Positions 9,527 to 19,121 of a stretch of 64,000 nt of DNA are shown one piece after another; within the stretch, counting starts at the first letter, position 1; each line of letters opens with the position of its first letter. The translations under genes were made by a program, and so were the position numbers. Origin of the DNA: Parvibaculum sp002684405 (lineage in GTDB: Bacteria > Pseudomonadota > Alphaproteobacteria > Parvibaculales > Parvibaculaceae); assembly GCA_965140395.1 (NCBI GenBank), contig OZ223207.1:1302001-1366000 (forward strand). The letters are read 5' to 3'. Below the pieces are notes generated by a model. The model did no database searches. It was not told the DNA's origin and saw only the letters and a list, made by a program, of their open reading frames with translations.

Positions 9527-9888
9527 TCCCACTCCAGAGCGCCTTTGCGCCATTCATAGACGAAGCCGACTGTCAGGACGCCAAGGAATACGATCATCGA
9601 CCAGAAGCCGAACAACCCCACATCGCCGAGCGCAACGGCCCAGGGGAAGAGGAAGGCCACTTCCAGATCGAAGATGATGAAGAGAATGGCGACGAGATAA
9701 TATTTCACGTCGAACTTCATGCGCGCGTCCTCGAACGCATCGAAGCCGCATTCATAGGCTTTGAGCTTTTCGGGATCGGGATCGCTCGGGGCGATCAGGA
9801 ACGGCGCAACGAGAAGGGCAAGACCGATGACCAGCGAGATGCCCATGAAAATGATGATGGGCAGATATTCGCTTAAGAGCTCTTGCAT
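9523..9888 (-). CDS. nuoA: NADH-quinone oxidoreductase subunit A
   Basis: First gene of the complex I operon. It encodes a 121-aa membrane subunit with three hydrophobic helices. The conserved loop YECGFDAFEDARMKFDVKYY and the Glu-containing helix FIIFDLEVAFLFPWAV are NuoA/ND3 signatures. A Shine-Dalgarno-like GAGAGGAC precedes the ATG. A sigma70-like promoter lies about 120 nt upstream at 10007-10034. Confidence 0.97.
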   Translation of the reverse strand: MQELLSEYLPIIIFMGISLVIGLALLVAPFLIAPSDPDPEKLKAYECGFDAFEDARMKFDVKYYLVAILFIIFDLEVAFLFPWAVALGDVGLFGFWSMIVFLGVLTVGFVYEWRKGALEWE

Positions 9889-9904
9889 CCGAAAGTCCTC
9901 TCTG

Positions 9905-9952
9905 GAAGCCCGGGCTGCTCGCTATGGCAACAGCGCCCCTGCGCCGGGCTTC
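9905..9952 (-). other. inverted repeat in the nuo 5' leader
   Basis: Perfect 9-bp inverted repeat (GAAGCCCGG / CCGGGCTTC) separated by about 30 nt, just upstream of the nuoA ribosome binding site and downstream of the predicted promoter. It could fold in the leader mRNA. No function is assigned. Confidence 0.4.
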
Positions 9953-10006
9953 GATCCGCGGCCCGTGGATTTCGCATAAGCGAGTGAGCCGCCTGATTTG
10001 GCGCGC

Positions 10007-10034
10007 AGTATATCCCTCGCTATTGCAGAATCAA
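10007..10034 (-). promoter_or_regulatory. predicted sigma70 promoter of the nuo operon
   Basis: On the minus strand, -35 TTGATT (10029-10034) and -10 TATACT (10007-10012) are separated by 16 bp. The predicted start is near 10000, giving a leader of about 110 nt before nuoA. This is one of the best consensus promoters in the window. Confidence 0.6.
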
Positions 10035-10109
10035 ATGCTGACTGCAAGTCGTCGAGAGGAAAAAAACCTAGAAAAACCGGGAAGTTGAGGGATGTCCGGA
10101 CGGACTCTT

Positions 10110-10128
10110 ATTGCGACTCTTTCGCAAT
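10110..10128 (-). terminator. possible terminator after tRNA-Asp
   Basis: Inverted repeat ATTGCGA-loop(5)-TCGCAAT downstream of the tRNA-Asp gene on the minus strand. It lacks a strong T-tract, so the terminator call is tentative. Confidence 0.3.
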
Positions 10129-10178
10129 TATTGCATTGCCGCAAAATGCATCTATTTGAGCCGGAAATTTGGCGAGGA

Positions 10179-10255
10179 TGGCGGGAGTGACGGGACTCGA
10201 ACCCGCGACCTCTGGCGTGACAGGCCAGCGCTCTAACCAACTGAGCTACACCCCC
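10179..10255 (-). tRNA. tRNA-Asp (anticodon GTC)
   Basis: 77 nt on the minus strand with encoded CCA. The acceptor stem GGGGGTG pairs with CACTCCC, with one G-T pair. The anticodon arm is CTGGC-CTGTCAC-GCCAG, giving anticodon GTC. The T arm contains GGTTCGAGTCC. It is followed by the nuo promoter. Its partner tRNA-Val lies 359 nt upstream. Confidence 0.97.
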
Positions 10256-10614
10256 TCTTGCGACCAGCGCCCTCATCAGGGTGCGCGGTTCGTAAGCCAC
10301 AGGGGGTGATGTGTCAAGCGCGGGATGACGCAAAAACGACAATCAAATCGACGGAGATGCGAAGCATCGGCGCCTGCGAGGTTTTCGCCTGAAATGCGCG
10401 TGATTTCCGGACGAAGACTTTGCCTTTCATCGGGCCTCTCACAGGGCCGGGACTTTCGTTTAGCCCGACCGATTCTCGCCTCGACGCCCCTCCCCTACGC
10501 GAACAGCGGAAAGGACGAATGCAACGAGGCTGTGTGTGTCATGAGGGAAATGCGCGGGCCGCTATCGGAGCTGCCATCCTCGGTGTCAGCCGGGATGTCG
10601 GGCGATGCGGAAAA
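10256..10614. other. intergenic region between tRNA-Asp and tRNA-Val
   Basis: 359 bp separate the two minus-strand tRNA genes. Both strands have short open frames of Arg/Pro/Ser-rich composition, without a convincing start or ribosome binding site. I see no gene, no clear hairpin and no repeat here. Confidence 0.6.
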
Positions 10615-10690
10615 TGGTGGGCGGTGACAGGCTCGAACTGCCGACCCTCTCGGTGTAAACGAGATGCTCTACCAACTGAGCTAACCGCCC
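10615..10690 (-). tRNA. tRNA-Val (anticodon TAC)
   Basis: 76 nt on the minus strand with encoded CCA. The acceptor stem GGGCGGT pairs fully with the 3' arm ACCGCCC. The anticodon arm is TCTCG-TTTACAC-CGAGA, giving anticodon TAC. The T arm contains AGTTCGAGCC. In many alphaproteobacteria tRNA-Val and tRNA-Asp lie between the HU gene and nuoA. That order holds here except for an inserted MFS gene. Confidence 0.97.
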
Positions 10691-10704
10691 GCTTGCGCTG
10701 CCGT

Positions 10705-10733
10705 TTCCTATCCGATGGGACAGGTCTTGGCAA
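10705..10733 (-). promoter_or_regulatory. possible promoter of tRNA-Val
   Basis: Minus-strand -35-like TTGCCA (10728-10733) and -10-like TAGGAA (10705-10710) with a 17-bp spacer, ending 14 bp before the tRNA. The -10 is a weak match. Confidence 0.35.
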
Positions 10734-10861
10734 TGTGCCGATTTCCAATTTCAAACCATCGCACACAAATGCGCGACGACGAGCCTTCTACGATTGCATT
10801 CCGCGGCTAAACCCCCATCCTCATTGTCGACGCCGCCCCCACGACGCCCGGACCCTGCGTT

Positions 10862-12253
10862 TTGACCCGTACCATCGCTCCCTTTCTTGCCCTTCTCAGC
10901 GCGACCGCCATCCTGCTTATCGGAAACGGTCTCCTCGGCACGCTGGTGCCCATCCGCGCCGGAATCGACGGTTTCGGCACGCCGACCATCGGCCTCTTCG
11001 GCAGTGTCTATTTCGCAGGCTTTCTGGTGGGCTGTGTCGGCACCCCCTATATCGTGCGCCGCGCGGGCCATATCCGGAGTTTCGCGGCGCTGTGCGCGGC
11101 GGCATCGGCCGCGCCGCTCATCCATGCGCTTTTCAGCGACGCGTGGTCCTGGTCGGCCATGCGCGGCCTGACCGGCTTCTGCTTTGCCGGGCTCTATATG
11201 GTGATCGAAAGCTGGCTCAACGAGCAGGCCACAAACGAAACGCGGGGACGCCTGTTTGCCACCTATCTGGTGGTGAACCTTCTTTCCGTCACCGCGGGAC
11301 AGCTTCTGCTCAACCTGTCGGACCCGGCGGCCTTCGGCCTGTTCGCGCTGTGCTCGATTCTCACCTCGGTGGCGCTCGTTCCCGTGGCGCTGACGACTTC
11401 CGTGCAGCCTGCGCCCATCCAGACCGTCTCGATCAATCTGAGGCGCCTTTATGCGCTCTCTCCGGTGGGGTTGATGGGATCTTTCGTGATCGGCCTGACC
11501 AATGGTCCCTTCTGGACGCTGGCGCCGCTCTTCGCGGCTGATTCGGGCCTCAACACACGCGACATTTCCTTTTTCATGACGGCGGCCATCGTGGGCGGGG
11601 CGCTCGCCCAGTTTCCCATCGGCCGCTATTCGGACCGGCTGGACCGGCGCATCATCATTCTGCTGCTTTGCATCGGCGCGGTGCTGGGCGACATCGCCCT
11701 CTTCTATGCCGGCGGGATCGGCTCCATGGAAGCGCTGCTGGGCTCGGGATTCGCGTTCGGCGTCTTCAGCCTCACGCTCTATTCGGTGGTCGTCGCCCAT
11801 ATGAACGACCATGCGCAGGGGGAAAGTTTCGTCTCCGTTTCGAGCGGCCTGCTGCTGGTCTATGCCGCGGGCGCCATTATCGGGCCGTCGGCGGCCTCGC
11901 TGGTCGCACAGCGCTTCGGCATGACGGCCATCTTCCTGTTCATCGCCGCCATTCACATCGTCTATGCGCTTTTCACGCTGGCGCGGATCCGGTCGCGGCC
12001 TGCGCTGACGGAAGAGCAGCGGGGCGAGTTCGTGGCCGTCCCCTTCCCCCAGACCCAGGTGGCAACACCCGAACTGGACCCGCGCTCGGAGGAAGACGCC
12101 TCATACGCCGCCGAAGGAGACGCATCGGAAGGCGCCAGCGTCCAGCAGGGCGTGGCGGAGTTTTCGGAGAATTTCGAAATGGAGAACGCGTCCGAGGGAT
12201 CGGCGATGGCCTCAGACGAGGAAACCGGGCCGTCACCGGAAAAGCCGTCCTGA
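10862..12253 (+). CDS. MFS transporter (YcaD-like)
   Basis: 463-aa inner-membrane major facilitator with about 12 hydrophobic helices. The first is APFLALLSATAILLIGNGLLGTLVPI. The inter-helix motif RYSDRLDRR (about residue 259) matches the MFS loop motif, and the N-terminal layout resembles the YcaD subfamily. The substrate cannot be told from sequence. The last ~65 residues are an acidic Glu/Ser/Ala tail, presumably cytoplasmic. No ATG is available between the in-frame stop at 10808 and the coding region, so TTG at 10862 is the likely start. It is the only plus-strand gene between the tRNAs and the HU gene. Confidence 0.85.
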   Translation: MTRTIAPFLALLSATAILLIGNGLLGTLVPIRAGIDGFGTPTIGLFGSVYFAGFLVGCVGTPYIVRRAGHIRSFAALCAAASAAPLIHALFSDAWSWSAMRGLTGFCFAGLYMVIESWLNEQATNETRGRLFATYLVVNLLSVTAGQLLLNLSDPAAFGLFALCSILTSVALVPVALTTSVQPAPIQTVSINLRRLYALSPVGLMGSFVIGLTNGPFWTLAPLFAADSGLNTRDISFFMTAAIVGGALAQFPIGRYSDRLDRRIIILLLCIGAVLGDIALFYAGGIGSMEALLGSGFAFGVFSLTLYSVVVAHMNDHAQGESFVSVSSGLLLVYAAGAIIGPSAASLVAQRFGMTAIFLFIAAIHIVYALFTLARIRSRPALTEEQRGEFVAVPFPQTQVATPELDPRSEEDASYAAEGDASEGASVQQGVAEFSENFEMENASEGSAMASDEETGPSPEKPS

Positions 12254-12278
12254 CCTGACACCCTCTTCAAACACATAG

Positions 12279-12308
12279 ACCGGCACGCCCCTTTCGGGGC
12301 GGCCGGTC
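12279..12308. terminator. hairpin between convergent MFS and hupB
   Basis: GACCGGC..GCCCC-TTTC-GGGGC.GCCGGTC forms a strong GC-rich stem with a small internal mismatch, centred between two convergent genes. It lacks a long T-tract but could end transcription from both sides. Confidence 0.5.
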
Positions 12309-12333
12309 CAATGCGTCCGCAAGCGTCTGTAGA

Positions 12334-12609
12334 TCAGGCGTTGACGGCGTCTTTCAGACCTTTGCCCGCCTTGAATTTCGGCTGCTTCGATGCCGGAATC
12401 TGGATGGCTTCACCCGTGCGCGGGTTGCGGCCTTCCGTGGCTGCGCGGTGCGAAACGTTGAACGTTCCGAAGCCAACGAGGCGGACTTCCTCTTCCTTCT
12501 TCAAGGATTCGGTGATGATGTCGAAAACGTAGTCGACAGCCTTGGTCGCATCAGCCTTGGACAGGCCGCTGCGGTCCGCCACTTCTGCAATGAGATCGTT
12601 CTTGTTCAC
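12334..12609 (-). CDS. hupB: HU family DNA-binding protein
   Basis: 91-aa histone-like nucleoid protein that dimerises and bends DNA. It begins MNKNDLIAEVADRSGLSKADA and has the DNA-binding arm GFGTFNVSHRAATEGRNPRTGE with the intercalating Pro in RNPRTG. The start codon is GTG at 12609, preceded by a GAGGGG ribosome binding site. It sits downstream of lon as in other alphaproteobacteria. The leader contains an 18-bp perfect palindrome, and a -35/-10 pair lies at 12662-12691. Confidence 0.96.
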   Translation of the reverse strand: MNKNDLIAEVADRSGLSKADATKAVDYVFDIITESLKKEEEVRLVGFGTFNVSHRAATEGRNPRTGEAIQIPASKQPKFKAGKGLKDAVNA

Positions 12610-12631
12610 TTTTGGCCCCTCTGGATGAGCG

Positions 12632-12649
12632 AGGGAATCGCGATTCCCT
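12632..12649. repeat. perfect 18-bp palindrome in the hupB leader
   Basis: AGGGAATCG followed directly by its exact reverse complement CGATTCCCT lies between the predicted hupB promoter and its start codon. It could be an operator for a dimeric regulator or an mRNA hairpin close to the ribosome binding site. Confidence 0.6.
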
Positions 12650-12661
12650 TCAGGAGTTCAG

Positions 12662-12691
12662 AGTCTACCCGCCCGGTCGGAAGGCGGTCAA
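12662..12691 (-). promoter_or_regulatory. predicted hupB promoter
   Basis: Minus-strand -35 TTGACC (12686-12691) and -10 TAGACT (12662-12667) with an 18-bp spacer. It is located about 50 bp upstream of the GTG start of the HU gene. Confidence 0.5.
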
Positions 12692-12740
12692 AACAAAAAA
12701 CGTAGGAATTCTGCGGAAAATTCGTTCTTCGCATATGCAA

Positions 12741-12766
12741 AAACGGGGGCCTTGCGGCCCCCGTTT
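12741..12766 (-). terminator. Rho-independent terminator of lon
   Basis: On the minus strand, AAACGGGGGCC-loop GCAA-GGCCCCCGTTT forms an 11-bp perfect stem followed by further Ts, 35 bp after the lon stop codon. Confidence 0.85.
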
Positions 12767-12801
12767 ACAGTTTCATGTCAGTGGCTTGCGCCTGTTTCCG
12801 C

Positions 12802-15252
12802 TCAGTGAGCCGTCACATTGCCGGCTGCGCCGGGCTGACGTGCCGCAGCGGCCTGTTCGGCCACATAGGCTTCCTCGTCCCACTCGATGGGCTCCGGCGG
12901 GCTGGTCAGAGCCCGGGCCAGCGCCTCGTCGATATTGTCCACCGGCACGATTTCCAGCGCGTTTTTCACGTTGTCCGGAATATCGGCCAGATCCTTGGCG
13001 TTATCCTGCGGGATCAGCACCGTCTTGATGCCGCCGCGCAGCGCGGCGAGGAGCTTTTCCTTCAGGCCGCCGATCGGCAGCACACGTCCGCGCAGCGTGA
13101 TCTCGCCCGTCATAGCCACGTCCTTGCGGACGGGGATGCCGGTCATGATCGACACGATGGCCGTGGTCATGGCCACGCCCGCCGACGGGCCGTCCTTCGG
13201 GGTCGCCCCTTCCGGCACATGGACGTGAATGTCCTTGCGGTCGAAAAGCGGCGGCTCGATGCCGAAGCGGGTCGCCCGGGCGCGCACGAAGGAGCTTGCC
13301 GCCGAGATCGATTCCTTCATGACGTCGCGCAAATTGCCCGTCACGGTCATCTTGCCCTTGCCGGGCATCATGACGCCTTCGATCGTCAGCAATTCGCCGC
13401 CGACCTCGGTCCAGGCAAGGCCGGTCACGATGCCGACCTGGTCTTCGCCCTCGGCCTCGCCGTAGCGATATTTAGGCACGCCCGCATAGTCCTCGATGTT
13501 CTCTTTGGTGAGCTCGACGGACTTCTTGTCGGTGGTGAGGATCTCCTTCACCGCCTTACGGGCAAGACTGTTGATCTCGCGCTCGAGGTTACGCACACCG
13601 GCCTCGCGCGTGTAGACGCGGATCAGGTGGCGCAGAGCGTCATCGTCGATGGACCATTCGCCCTTGCGCAGGCCATGGCTCTCGACCGCCTTGTCGATCA
13701 GATGACGGCGCGCGATCTCCACCTTCTCGTCCTCGGTGTAGCCGGCGATCCGGATGATCTCCATACGGTCGAGCAGCGGGCCGGGGATGTTGAGCGTGTT
13801 CGCCGTCGTCACGAACATGATGTCGGACAGGTCGTAGTCCACTTCGAGATAGTGGTCCGCGAAGGTGCCGTTCTGCTCAGGGTCGAGCACTTCCAGCAGC
13901 GCCGAAGAGGGATCGCCACGGAAGTCCGCACCCATCTTGTCGATCTCGTCGAGCAGGAAGAGCGGGTTGGTGTGCTTCACCTTCTTCATCGACTGGATGA
14001 CCTTGCCCGGCATGGAGCCGATATAGGTCCGCCGGTGACCGCGGATTTCCGCTTCGTCGCGTACGCCGCCCAGCGACATGCGCACGAATTCGCGGCCCGT
14101 GGAGCGGGCGATCGACTTGCCGAGCGAGGTCTTGCCGACGCCGGGCGGGCCGACGAGGCAGAGGATCGGGCCCTTCAGCTTGTTGGACCGCTGCTGAACG
14201 GCGAGATATTCGACGATCCGCTCCTTGACCTTCTCCAGGCCAAAGTGATCCGTATCCAGAATTTCCTGCGCGGCGTTCAGATCCTTTTTCACCCGGGCCT
14301 TCTTCTTCCACGGGATCGAGAGCATCCAGTCGAGGTAGTTGCGCACCACCGTCGCTTCCGCCGACATCGGGCTCATCTGCTTCAGCTTCTTGAGCTCGGC
14401 CTGAGCCTTTTCGCGCGCTTCCTTGGAGAGCTTGGTCTTTTCGATCCGCTCTTCCAGTTCGCGCAGCTCGTCCTTGCCGTCGTCGCTGTCGCCGAGTTCC
14501 TTCTGAATGGCCTTGAGCTGCTCGTTCAGATAGTACTCGCGCTGCGTCTTCTCCATCTGGCGCTTCACGCGGCTGCGGATACGCTTTTCCACCTGCAGCA
14601 CGCTGATCTCGCCTTCCATGAGCGAGTAGACGCGCTCCAGACGCGAGGTCACGGAGGGCATTTCGAGAAGCTCCTGCTTCTCGGGCAGCTTGATGTTGAT
14701 GTGGCTCGCGATCGTATCGGCGAGCTTGGCGGAGTCGTCGATCTGGCCGATCGAGGCGGTCACCTCCGGCGGCACCTTCTTGTTGAGCTTCACATAGCTC
14801 TCGAACTGGGTGACGACCGAACGCGCCAGCCCTTCGAGCTGATCGTCATCTTCGGATTCCTCCTCGATGACTTCGATCTCGGCCTCGAAGAATTCTTCAT
14901 TGCCGGTGTAGCGCTTCACGCGGGCGCGCTTCACGCCCTCGACGAGTACCTTCACGGTATTATCGGGCAGCTTCAGCAACTGGAGCACGGTCCCGACGGC
15001 GCCGACTTCGTAAATTTCATCCGTGGCAGGATTATCGTCCGCCGCGTTCTTCTGGGCGACCAGAAGAATCTGCTTGTCGTCCTGCATCACGTTTTCGAGC
15101 GCGTTCACCGACTTTTCGCGTCCGACGAAAAGGGGCACGATCATGTGCGGAAACACGACGATATCGCGAAGCGGCAGAACCGGAAGCGTCAGCTTGTCGC
15201 CGCCACTCACGTCGCCTGCGGAACCTTCAGCTTTTTCATTTTCGTCAGACAT
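12802..15252 (-). CDS. lon: ATP-dependent protease Lon
   Basis: Cytoplasmic AAA+ serine protease of about 816 aa. It has an N-terminal LON substrate-binding domain (LPVLPLRDIVVFPHMIVPLFVG), a long coiled-coil segment (about residues 190-310), and an ATPase domain with Walker A GPPGVGKTSLGKS and Walker B LFLLDEID. The C-terminal protease domain has the catalytic dyad S690 (KDGPSAGVAM) and K733 (GGLKEKLLAAL). An ATG at 15258 is in frame, but the AAGG motif is better spaced for 15252. The Ala/Gln-rich end (AAAARQPGAAGNVTAH) is non-conserved. It lies between clpX and the HU gene. Confidence 0.97.
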   Translation of the reverse strand: MSDENEKAEGSAGDVSGGDKLTLPVLPLRDIVVFPHMIVPLFVGREKSVNALENVMQDDKQILLVAQKNAADDNPATDEIYEVGAVGTVLQLLKLPDNTVKVLVEGVKRARVKRYTGNEEFFEAEIEVIEEESEDDDQLEGLARSVVTQFESYVKLNKKVPPEVTASIGQIDDSAKLADTIASHINIKLPEKQELLEMPSVTSRLERVYSLMEGEISVLQVEKRIRSRVKRQMEKTQREYYLNEQLKAIQKELGDSDDGKDELRELEERIEKTKLSKEAREKAQAELKKLKQMSPMSAEATVVRNYLDWMLSIPWKKKARVKKDLNAAQEILDTDHFGLEKVKERIVEYLAVQQRSNKLKGPILCLVGPPGVGKTSLGKSIARSTGREFVRMSLGGVRDEAEIRGHRRTYIGSMPGKVIQSMKKVKHTNPLFLLDEIDKMGADFRGDPSSALLEVLDPEQNGTFADHYLEVDYDLSDIMFVTTANTLNIPGPLLDRMEIIRIAGYTEDEKVEIARRHLIDKAVESHGLRKGEWSIDDDALRHLIRVYTREAGVRNLEREINSLARKAVKEILTTDKKSVELTKENIEDYAGVPKYRYGEAEGEDQVGIVTGLAWTEVGGELLTIEGVMMPGKGKMTVTGNLRDVMKESISAASSFVRARATRFGIEPPLFDRKDIHVHVPEGATPKDGPSAGVAMTTAIVSIMTGIPVRKDVAMTGEITLRGRVLPIGGLKEKLLAALRGGIKTVLIPQDNAKDLADIPDNVKNALEIVPVDNIDEALARALTSPPEPIEWDEEAYVAEQAAAARQPGAAGNVTAH

Positions 15253-15451
15253 GCTCATACCTTCCGTTACGCCCGCAGCCTGGAGACTAGCATTCTCATT
15301 ATGAATGAATGCTGATCGCCATCCTCAAGGGGTCAGCTTACCCGGATTCGGATAGCCGTGAGAGCGATCGCTTTCTGGGGGAGGCGCACCAACCGGATGG
15401 GGGGCGCCGCGCAGACCCGGAACTGCAGGACTTTACTCTGTTGATAAAGAA

Positions 15452-15483
15452 ATGGCCTTGAAAGCCCGTGCTTTCAAGGCCAT
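15452..15483 (-). terminator. Rho-independent terminator of clpX
   Basis: A perfect 14-bp hairpin (ATGGCCTTGAAAGC, loop of 4, exact complement) begins 28 bp after the clpX stop on the minus strand. It is followed by TTTCTTTATC. It separates clpX from lon transcription. Confidence 0.8.
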
Positions 15484-15511
15484 CCCCAAAATCGGGAAAA
15501 ATCCTTTCGGA

Positions 15512-16777
<1,266 letters not shown>

Positions 16778-17063
16778 AGAAACTCCTTAGGCAGTTACCC
16801 GCAGGACGGGCCGAATGAATATTCCCATGCACCAACCGTGCCTGTCCTGCGGTGCGGGATCAAGTGACCGCGCAATTTCTTACGCGCGGCGCCGCAAATC
16901 GGATCGGATCCCGTCACCTGTCCGACATACGAGCATGTTACCCAATGCCGGATCAACATTTCATTACGATGGATCAATTGACCCGGGAATGGGCAAAAGG
17001 CCCCGATTCGAGGCATTTCCGTCGCCTGCGAAAGCCGGCTGCCCGATAGACACAAGAAACGGA

Positions 17064-17711
17064 TTACTCCGTCTTGTCGTCGGAGGAAGAAGCCCCTTCG
17101 GAGGGGCCGCGCGCCACACCGACATGGTCGATCAGACCGAATTCCTTGGCCCTTTCGGGGGTCATGAAGTTATCGCGTTCCAGCGCATCCTCGACCGCCT
17201 TCAGCGACTGACCGGTGTGATTCACATATATCTGGTTAAGACGCTCGCGGATTGCGAGGGTCTCACGCGCGTGAATCTCGATATCGGTGGCCTGGCCCTG
17301 GAAGCCGCCGGAGGGCTGGTGCACCATAATCCGGGCATTGGGCAGCGCGAAGCGCATGCCCTTTTCGCCCGCCGTCAGCAACAGCGAGCCCATGGAAGCG
17401 GCCTGACCCATGCAGACGGTCGAAACGGGCGGCCGGATATGCTGCATCGTGTCGTAGATCGACAGGCCACTCGTCACCACGCCGCCGGGCGAGTTGATGT
17501 ACATCGAGATTTCTTTTTTGGGGTTTTCCGCCTCGAGGAAAAGGAGCTGGGCGGTAATCAGCGTCGCCATGCCGTCTTCCACGGGGCCAGCCACGAAGAT
17601 GATCCGCTCCTTCAGCAAGCGCGAAAAGATGTCATAGGCGCGTTCGCCCCGATTGGTCTGCTCGACCACCATCGGCACGAGATTCATATACATATCGAGC
17701 GGGTCTTTCAT
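17064..17711 (-). CDS. clpP: ATP-dependent Clp protease proteolytic subunit
   Basis: Serine peptidase that assembles as a tetradecamer with ClpX or ClpA. It is 215 aa from the ATG at 17711, where GGAG is well placed. A GTG two codons upstream is also in frame. The catalytic triad is S106 (GQAASMGS), H131 (MVHQPSGG) and D180 (ERDNFM). The C-terminal extension (PSEGASSSDDKTE) is polar. A 4-kb block of unrelated genes separates it from tig, whereas the two are often adjacent in related genomes. Confidence 0.97.
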   Translation of the reverse strand: MKDPLDMYMNLVPMVVEQTNRGERAYDIFSRLLKERIIFVAGPVEDGMATLITAQLLFLEAENPKKEISMYINSPGGVVTSGLSIYDTMQHIRPPVSTVCMGQAASMGSLLLTAGEKGMRFALPNARIMVHQPSGGFQGQATDIEIHARETLAIRERLNQIYVNHTGQSLKAVEDALERDNFMTPERAKEFGLIDHVGVARGPSEGASSSDDKTE

Positions 17712-17957
17712 GGTCACTCCTGAGCGTCGGCTCTCTTGAGTCTCTTCGGGCTTCGGTCCGGCGTAGAGCGGCTGCGGGCCCGGGGCCTCCCAGCCCCTTC
17801 GTTGCGTCTCCCGCGCCGCAAGGCACCTGACGACTATGGCTAATGTGATTCGGTAAAAGGTCGGTTCAGAACTCTAGCGCATAGACCAATATAGGGTCAG
17901 ATGCTGAAGATTTCCTCCCCTCTGCGCGAAGGGTCTTGCGCATTTTTCAGCGCAGCC

Positions 17958-18368
17958 TCAGGACGGGCCATTCTCCCGGCCTGGCGCAGGCGCCTCGGCC
18001 CGGTCTTTGGCCTCTTCCGGCGCGCCTGGGCACCCTTTCTCCCGCATCAACCGCCCGACCTCGCGATTACGGACCAGAAGCGCTTCGGCCTCTTTTTTCT
18101 CAGTATCCGACAGATCGAGGAAAAGCAGCATGCCGGGTACCAGCACGGCGCCGGCGATCATCCCGGCATTATTGTCGTTCGAATGCCCCTTCTCGCCCAC
18201 TAGATCGACAGTTCTGGCCCGATTAACGACGAGTTCGCCCGCCAGATGGTCGCATGACAGCATGGTATCCGAGGGACGGTATTGCTGTACCTGTTTCATC
18301 TTCCGACCGCCGCAGGCCGACAGCACGACCGCCATGACCAGCACACATACGCCCCGAACACCCCACAT
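17958..18368 (-). CDS. small predicted lipoprotein
   Basis: 136 aa of unknown function. It begins with a type II signal peptide (MWGVRGVCVLVMAVVLSACGG) with lipobox LSAC and the modified Cys at residue 19. The mature part has a second Cys pair (SCDHLAGE and EKGC), a glycine-rich hydrophobic stretch (GMIAGAVLVPGMLLFLDLSD) and a charged helix (TEKKEAEALLVRNREVGRLMREKGC, in part). It resembles small alphaproteobacterial envelope lipoproteins, but I cannot name the family. It is transcribed away from the other lipoprotein gene at 18498. Confidence 0.7.
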   Translation of the reverse strand: MWGVRGVCVLVMAVVLSACGGRKMKQVQQYRPSDTMLSCDHLAGELVVNRARTVDLVGEKGHSNDNNAGMIAGAVLVPGMLLFLDLSDTEKKEAEALLVRNREVGRLMREKGCPGAPEEAKDRAEAPAPGRENGPS

Positions 18369-18497
18369 CGCCGGCTCCCCCTGCCAATCAAATCAAGTCA
18401 AGTTCAATAATGCTGCCCCCGGACATAATGTCCAGCTTCTCGACCGGTAGAAAATGGGGCATCCTGTATCGGGCTTTCTTTATTCCGGGGGGACAAC

Positions 18498-19088
18498 ATG
18501 ATTGCCAGACTATTTTTCTCCATTCTTCTGCTGACATCTCTCGCGGCCTGCGCGTCCGGCGCGCGCTCCGGCGCCATGACAGCTCCCGTCACAGAGGCCA
18601 CAGTCATTTCCGACACGTCCTCGCTGAAAAAGGCCATCACCGTCAGCGAAGTCACGGGCGGTTCCGAAACAAATCCGCTTTGGATGTCGGAAGTGGGCAA
18701 TCCCGAGTTCAAGACAGCGCTTGAGCAGTCGCTAACGCTCAACGCGATGTATGAAACCGAACGTCCACGCTACCGCCTAGAGGCAAAGTTGATGGAACTC
18801 GACCAGCCCTATGCGGGCTTCGATGCGACGGTCGGATCGCGCGTCTTCTATCGGCTCGGCAGGGCCGAAGACAATGACCTCGTCTACCAAACGGAAATCT
18901 CGTGCGAATACACGGCCAACTTCTCCGATGCCCTTCTCGGCGTGGAGCGGTTGCGCCTTGCCAATGAAGGGGCGATGAAAAAGAACATCACCCTCTTTAT
19001 GGAAGCTCTTGTCGCCGAGTTCAAAAAACGAGATGCAGCGGCTGCCGCGCCAGCCTCAAACGAGGACCTGGCCGGTGCAGGCACCTGA
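18498..19088 (+). CDS. predicted lipoprotein of unknown function
   Basis: 196 aa. The signal peptide MIARLFFSILLLTSLAAC ends in lipobox LAAC with the lipidated Cys at residue 18. The mature region has a short Thr/Ser-rich linker and then a folded-looking domain (NPLWMSEVGNPEFKTALEQS to FMEALVAEFKKRD). It ends in an Ala-rich tail. A GGGGGGAC ribosome binding site precedes the ATG. The domain's mixed alpha/beta pattern suggests an envelope protein. I recognise no named family. Confidence 0.7.
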   Translation: MIARLFFSILLLTSLAACASGARSGAMTAPVTEATVISDTSSLKKAITVSEVTGGSETNPLWMSEVGNPEFKTALEQSLTLNAMYETERPRYRLEAKLMELDQPYAGFDATVGSRVFYRLGRAEDNDLVYQTEISCEYTANFSDALLGVERLRLANEGAMKKNITLFMEALVAEFKKRDAAAAAPASNEDLAGAGT

Positions 19089-19121
19089 TGCACATCATCA
19101 GGCCGCTCGCGCCGCCCCGCG

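Noticed and set aside
12775..15315. An 846-codon plus-strand open frame opposite lon
   Set aside because: It is the antisense mirror of a fully conserved lon gene; high GC content keeps the opposite strand open. It has His/Arg/Leu-rich non-protein-like composition.
15324..15329. A heat-shock sigma32 promoter upstream of lon
   Set aside because: CTTGAG resembles the -35, but the -10 region CATTCAT fits too poorly to call.
16795..17055. An 86-codon frame between clpP and clpX
   Set aside because: No conserved features and low-quality start; the region more likely holds the clpX promoter.
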